This document shows positions 45,035 through 49,232 of a stretch of 49,232 nt of DNA, piece after piece. The stretch comes from Ectocarpus siliculosus (Eukaryota; Sar; Phaeophyceae; Ectocarpales; Ectocarpaceae). Position 1 is the stretch's first letter; each line of letters starts with the position of its first letter. Location of the stretch: contig FN649741.1 in NCBI GenBank assembly GCA_000310025.1, forward strand, positions 2,647,192 through 2,696,423, written 5' to 3'. Below the pieces are notes generated by a model. It was not told the origin of the DNA. It made no database searches and worked only from the letters and a program-made list of their open reading frames with translations. The translations under genes and the position numbers were made by a program.

Positions 45035-45765
45035 TATACTGTCATCAGTAGAGGACACCATATGAAGAGGCGTCGTGCGTGCTGGCACGTTCAGGCTTGC
45101 TCCTGGACCTGAAATATCGAAGGTCGCAGCAGCCTCTGAAAACAGTCCAAAATCTGCGCCGGAACCGAGCAGAACCCAACGTTTGTCACAGCCGTGCTCA
45201 CCGCCACCGACCGAAAACCTCTGAACGGAGGTCGTCAGCAGTAATAGCTAGTGGCACCAGCTACTGGTGCAAACCCGCAGTTCAGGAGATTGGGGTCAGT
45301 GGCGGCGAGCACAAGCGGTACAACACGCTGGGTGTCGATCGAATTCGCGGAGATTTGCGGAGATTGTAGGCCACTACTACGACCCTCGATATCACCACTA
45401 CAGAAGCAGGTTTGAGGGCGCCAAGACACACACCGCTGTTAAGGGGTGCCTCTATTATAGTGAAATTGATACAACGCACCACGTTGTTCACAGCAACACC
45501 GACCAGCCATTTTGGCTCTTTTGACTTGGATTTAGAATTGTGTGAATTGTTCTCTTGATTTCAAACGAGGCGTGTGGAGGTAGACGCGTGAAATGTACGT
45601 TTTCAGCAGCCTCCACGGCCCCCCTGTGCGAGAATCAATTATTTATGTGTTCCGCGATTCCTTCCGACCGGTCTCGTGTGTATCTTGTGCGATTTCTGGT
45701 GCCCTTGCGTTTGTTGTCAAAAAAATTAGTCCACATCAAAGTTCTTTGTCTGTAATCCCTTCATT
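45035..45765 (+). repeat. Dispersed repeat pair member 2 (alpha inverted, beta direct)
   Basis: 45035-45215 is the reverse complement of 18816-18985. 45505-45765 is in the same orientation as 19018-19265. About 290 bases of unshared sequence lie between them. One segment has therefore been inverted relative to the other copy. Confidence 0.8.
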
Positions 45766-45895
45766 GCACATCGCCTGGCCGCCGGATCGAAACGTCGGCC
45801 TGTCAGCTCTTGCGAGTGTGGAGAGGCCCGCAACCCGCGAAGAGACGCTCGCATGATATGAAATGAAGCCACCGAACTCGAGGAAAATGTATTAC

Positions 45896-46537
45896 AGTCG
45901 TGGTACCTCCATAGTGCGGGTATGTGCCAAGCGAAATCGCCCGCACTATCGTGGGCACCGGCACGATATGATTTCGCACCTGAATAGTGCGGGAAGGCGC
46001 ACTATTCAGGGTCCTCAGAACCCTGTACAGTGCGGGAGGCGCACTATTCGCGATATCACTAAGATAAAGTACTCTACGGGTTGTGTTAGCCAACAACAAG
46101 GCGAATCAACGTGGCACAGCGGTAGTGCACGCAACAAGTGATAGAATAAGTTGTGACGTTTCCAGCAACATAGACGCCTGCGTTCGTTCGTGGGTGAGAC
46201 TAGAACACACTGCGCAACCGTAAAACGACATCTGTCCATGGTAGAACAGATCACAGCATACACTGGATCCATGGCATGTATCGCAGCGTATGCTGAGTCA
46301 AAAGCTGTGTCTCAGCCCGTGGTGTGTTTGTCTCGAGATTTGTGTGGGTTCGGCCGCACTCAGAGGGGGTGACGTCAGAACTCGCACTATAAGAGGGTCT
46401 GGAGAGGGACCAAACCCGCACTATAGAGGGGTGCCCCAAATAGTGCGGCACCCGCACAATAGAGGGGTCCAAGTTGTGCCAAGCGATTTCACCCGCACTA
46501 TTAAAGCGGGTACCCGCACTATAGAGGGACCCCGACT
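45896..46537. mobile_element. MITE-like element rich in CCCGCACTAT inverted repeats
   Basis: The left end AGTCGTGGTACCTCCATAGT, continuing GCGGGTA, is matched by the complement of the right end, AGTCGGGGTCCCTCTATAGT then GCGGGTA. The motif CCCGCACTAT or its complement occurs about ten times in two clusters (45912-46055 and 46383-46530). These include perfect-arm hairpins such as GAATAGTGCG..CGCACTATTC. No coding region and no clear target duplication. Confidence 0.7.
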
Positions 46538-46837
46538 AAAAATTGGCATGTGGATATGTATCATTTCGCCTGTTTTTGTGCTTCGGGACATCTGTCGCTG
46601 GCGCAAGTCAATCGTTCCTCACGCTTCCTTCTCAAGGGCACGCGGGGGGGTCGTCGGCACAATACCGCGCACGCCCGAGGACCACTATCCAGCCGTGGCG
46701 CGTGTGCTTGACGCCCGAAGTTGAAAAAACTGGCTCTATGCCCCGGGGATATGTTCCGCGCGAAAAAAGCCTTCGCAAGAAATCCAAAATTAAACTGCTT
46801 CGCGTCCCCAGAAAAAAAAAAGGGAAAACGACACAAC

Positions 46838-47025
46838 AGGGTATACCCTGGTCGAAAAGCGACACACCTGGGTACACAGTCATTAACAGCAGTAAATGTA
46901 CTCATATCATTGGTCAGCGCCCAATTTCACCCCGGTACGTCCGAAAAGGCGCAGGGTATACCCTGCCGTGACTACTTTTCTCAGCAACTGTACCCTGTTT
47001 TCGGAAATGTACCCTGACCTGACGG
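46838..47025. repeat. Cluster of CAGGGTATACCCTG palindromes
   Basis: The 14-base perfect palindrome CAGGGTATACCCTG occurs at about 46840 and 46952. Related half-sites are CTGGGTACAC (about 46869), TGTACCCTG (about 46989) and TGTACCCTGACC (about 47010). It may be the subterminal part of another inverted-repeat element, but I cannot define its ends. Confidence 0.55.
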
Positions 47026-47824
47026 GAAAAGAGACCCTTTCATCAATCATTTCCCCCGCAGGAATCTTCCTATCTATTTTTCCACTCCAACCATGGGATA
47101 CCAAACGGCGAATCTTCCCGCCGAATAACAACCATGGCAACGGGGCAGGAATCAGTTTCCACCCCTGCGAAACAACACCAACCATCAACTCTTCCGCTCG
47201 AAATCAACAATGGCCGGGCAATACCCCAGCACAATTGCTCCGTTTGGAAACATGCACACACGCGTACAATACCCCGTGGACTACTGCTTGCTGCAGTCAT
47301 GTGCGAGATTCACGGGTCACGCTATGAAAGCAAGACCGATTCAGTATGGTTGACATGCATATGCATGTGTGCGGGCGTGTGTTGTCGGTTGTGTCTCAAT
47401 TGCGATGTGCCGTGTGTGCGTGCGTGTGTTGTCTGTTGTGTCTCAATTGCGATGTGTTTCTTGCTTGAACTACTGCTGTAGCAGCAGCGGTCACGCTTAC
47501 CAGCCAACCAAGCTGACCAATCAATCAAAGTAGTCAAAAGTGTCGTTTTCCCAAAAAAAAATGATGCCTGTGCAACGCACACATGTCCCACAGAGCATGG
47601 CAACATGAATACGCAAGAGTGAGTAATCAAACGCAGCGGATTACAGCAAGCAGTAGGACCTGCAGCAAAGACGCCACTAAATAGCCAACACGCACACACA
47701 TGCGAAAAATCCCGACGAGAAAAAAAACACCAGTCTTACGGTGTGATTATTTCCGGATTAGATTTGGGGGGGGGGTCCTTTTCTGAGCCAAAAAAATAAT
47801 TTGGGCGTCTTACGGGTAGGAAAA

Positions 47825-47945
47825 TGGCAATTTCCAACAGCCCAAAATCCAACAGCGCAGTTTCCAACAGCGATTCCGGCCGGCCTGTAAGAAAATTGGC
47901 CCATTTTCCAACATCGATCCTGTTGGAAAATCGCTGTTAGAAATG
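47825..47945. repeat. Inverted repeats of CCAACAGCGATT
   Basis: TTTCCAACAGC occurs at about 47834 and 47869, and CCAACAGCG also at 47851. The complement GGAAAATCGCTGTTAGAAAT lies at about 47924-47945, giving a possible hairpin of about 100 bases. Confidence 0.55.
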
Positions 47946-48043
47946 GGGGGGGGTACCCCCTGGTCACACCCCGATCGTGCCAGAACGAGGAACTACACCG
48001 TCTGCTGGCCAAACAGAGGCCAGTATCATGAGGTCATGCACAA

Positions 48044-48840
48044 ACCCTCTGCAGGTATCTAAAATTCAGGGCGTTCTGCGTCGTGTTGGCCGCACACGAG
48101 CCGAAAACGTCAACCCTGCCACATTGCTCTGCTGAAGTTCTTGCCTTTGGGCCGAAAAGAGCCGTTTTTGCGCATGCTGCATGTGTGACCAGTTCAAAAC
48201 GCATGCCAGAGAGAGGCCTTAAGCCGTCGACATCCACAAACTGCAGCCAATGGCGTGTGTTCATACTCATACCCTCTGCTCGCGTCCCAGAAACAGAGCG
48301 TGTTGTCCAGTTTTGATTGCACACGGCCTGCAAACGTGAACCAAAGTGTGTTGCGGTGTTGACTTTTTGGTATTTCTTGTTCCGCCGCGTGTGTGTTTGC
48401 TCCGTGTGTCACCCGCGACCAGTCAAAAACGCATGCCAGAGAGAGGCCTTTCGCCGACGACATTCACAAACAGCAGCCAGTGGCGTGTGGTCATACACAT
48501 ACCCTCTGCTCGCGTCCCAGAAACAGAGCGTATTGTCCAGTTTTGATTGCACACGGCCTGCAAACGTGAATCGAGGTGTGGTTCGGTGTTGCCTTTTTTG
48601 GACGTTGCTTTTTTTTCTGCCGCTTGCTCCGAGTCGAGTGTGATCAGTGTACAACACATGCCATCAGAGAGAGGCCTTTGGCCGACGACATCCACAAACT
48701 GCAGCCACTGGCGTGCGATGATACACATGCCCTCTGCAGGCGACCCATAAATAGGGCGCTCGGTGACTTGTTGGTCGCACACGAGCCAAAACCGTGTACT
48801 GAAGCATGTTGTGACTCACAAGAACATGAATCACCCTCTT
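48044..48840 (+). repeat. Tandem repeat, about 229-bp units, 3.5 copies
   Basis: Units start with ACCCTCTGC at 48044, 48271, 48501 and (GCCCTCTGC) 48729. Each contains CATGCCAGAGAGAGGCCTT or a close variant, a CGACATCCACAAACTGCAGC block and TGGCGTG. Units 2 and 3 share TCGCGTCCCAGAAACAGAGC. Units 1 and 4 instead share a GCACACGAGCC variant, so the outer units resemble each other and the inner two resemble each other. Confidence 0.9.
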
Positions 48841-48909
48841 TTTTCCCTTCAGAAAAAAATATACCTCGATGAACCGTAAGACGGTCGTTTGGATCTGGAG
48901 AATTTTTTC

Positions 48910-49232
48910 GGTGCAGGCCACCCCCCCCCCCCCCCCAAAAAAAAAAAAAATCTCTGAAAAAATTGTTAATGCCCTGGCCCCCCCCCCGGGCTGGGGGGTT
49001 GAAACTGGGGGCTTTTTTTTTCCCGGGACCGCTGGTAAAAAAAGGACCTGGGTTTTTTATTTTTCTCACGCCAACCCCTCCCCAAGGAAAGTGGGAGTCC
49101 ACACCCCAGCCCCCCAAACAAGGGGCGGGGGGACACCGCTGTGTGGTCCCCGGGGGCCCCCCCTTTGGGCCCCAACCCGTAAATTACCCTACACCCATAA
49201 TTTCCAAAAGCGGATTCCCCCCAAAAGGAGGC
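48910..49232. other. Probable low-quality or scaffold-edge sequence
   Basis: Runs of C, A, G and T follow one another (C-run then A-run at 48920-48950, C-run at 48979-48988, T-run at 49012-49020, stacked G and C runs to the end). This is unlike the rest of the window and typical of poor base calls near the end of a read or contig. No feature is called inside it. Confidence 0.6.

Larger units (their letters stand above)
46540..48043. other. Region without a supportable gene
   Basis: Apart from the palindrome cluster and a CCAACAGCG inverted-repeat patch (about 47825-47945), only short frames are present. GTGTGCGTG-rich sequence occurs at about 47370-47455, where GTGTTGTCGGTTGTGTCTCA and CAATTGCGATGTG are nearly repeated. 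Confidence 0.4.

Overview
The window looks like nuclear DNA of a stramenopile alga, most likely a brown alga of the Ectocarpus type. Genes are cut into many short exons by GT-AG introns of about 150 bases to several kilobases. There are no operons or Shine-Dalgarno sites. Repeats are abundant, and the protein families (kinesin-light-chain-type TPR, 22-residue FNIP repeats, chlamydial Pmp-like beta-helix repeats) are of kinds found in such genomes. The species is an inference; the exon-intron organisation is read directly.

Three spliced host genes can be reconstructed. (1) 508-6187, plus strand: ten exons of a TPR protein whose beginning lies outside the window, with a Ser/Pro/Ala-rich linker and a long coiled coil after the TPRs. 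(2) 13838-10794, minus strand: a two-exon FNIP-repeat protein with about 20 repeats. Its 1.5-kb intron cuts one repeat exactly in register. (3) 43259-25251, minus strand: at least 21 short exons of a large Pmp-like right-handed beta-helix protein, built from at least two copies of a composite module. All exon phases agree through to the stop codon. Its first exons are not found.

The rest is dominated by mobile and repeated DNA. A non-LTR retrotransposon (27968-30364) lies in an intron of gene 3, bounded by two long poly-C runs and followed by an assembly gap. A decayed relative of its 3' end lies at about 44010-44222. Three copies of a non-autonomous repeat (about 9945, 30520 and 35800) end in the same 3' tail as this LINE, which suggests a LINE/SINE-type partnership with a C-rich tail. 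A tRNA-headed SINE family occurs at 22075-22400, 22890-23175 and 43737-43880 (the last truncated). Two MITE-like elements have terminal inverted repeats (20732-21448 and about 45896-46537). Palindrome-rich satellites lie at 17196-17530 and 18596-18812, a 348-bp tandem duplication at 17474-18127, a degenerate satellite of about 190 bp at 16600-17165, a satellite of about 229 bp at 48044-48840, and a dispersed segment pair at 18816-19265 and 45035-45765.

The stretches 6188-9944, 13866-16600, 19266-20731, 23360-25250 and 46540-48043 contain no gene that I can support. The last 300 bases look like low-quality or scaffold-edge sequence. I found no rRNA, standard tRNA gene or CRISPR.
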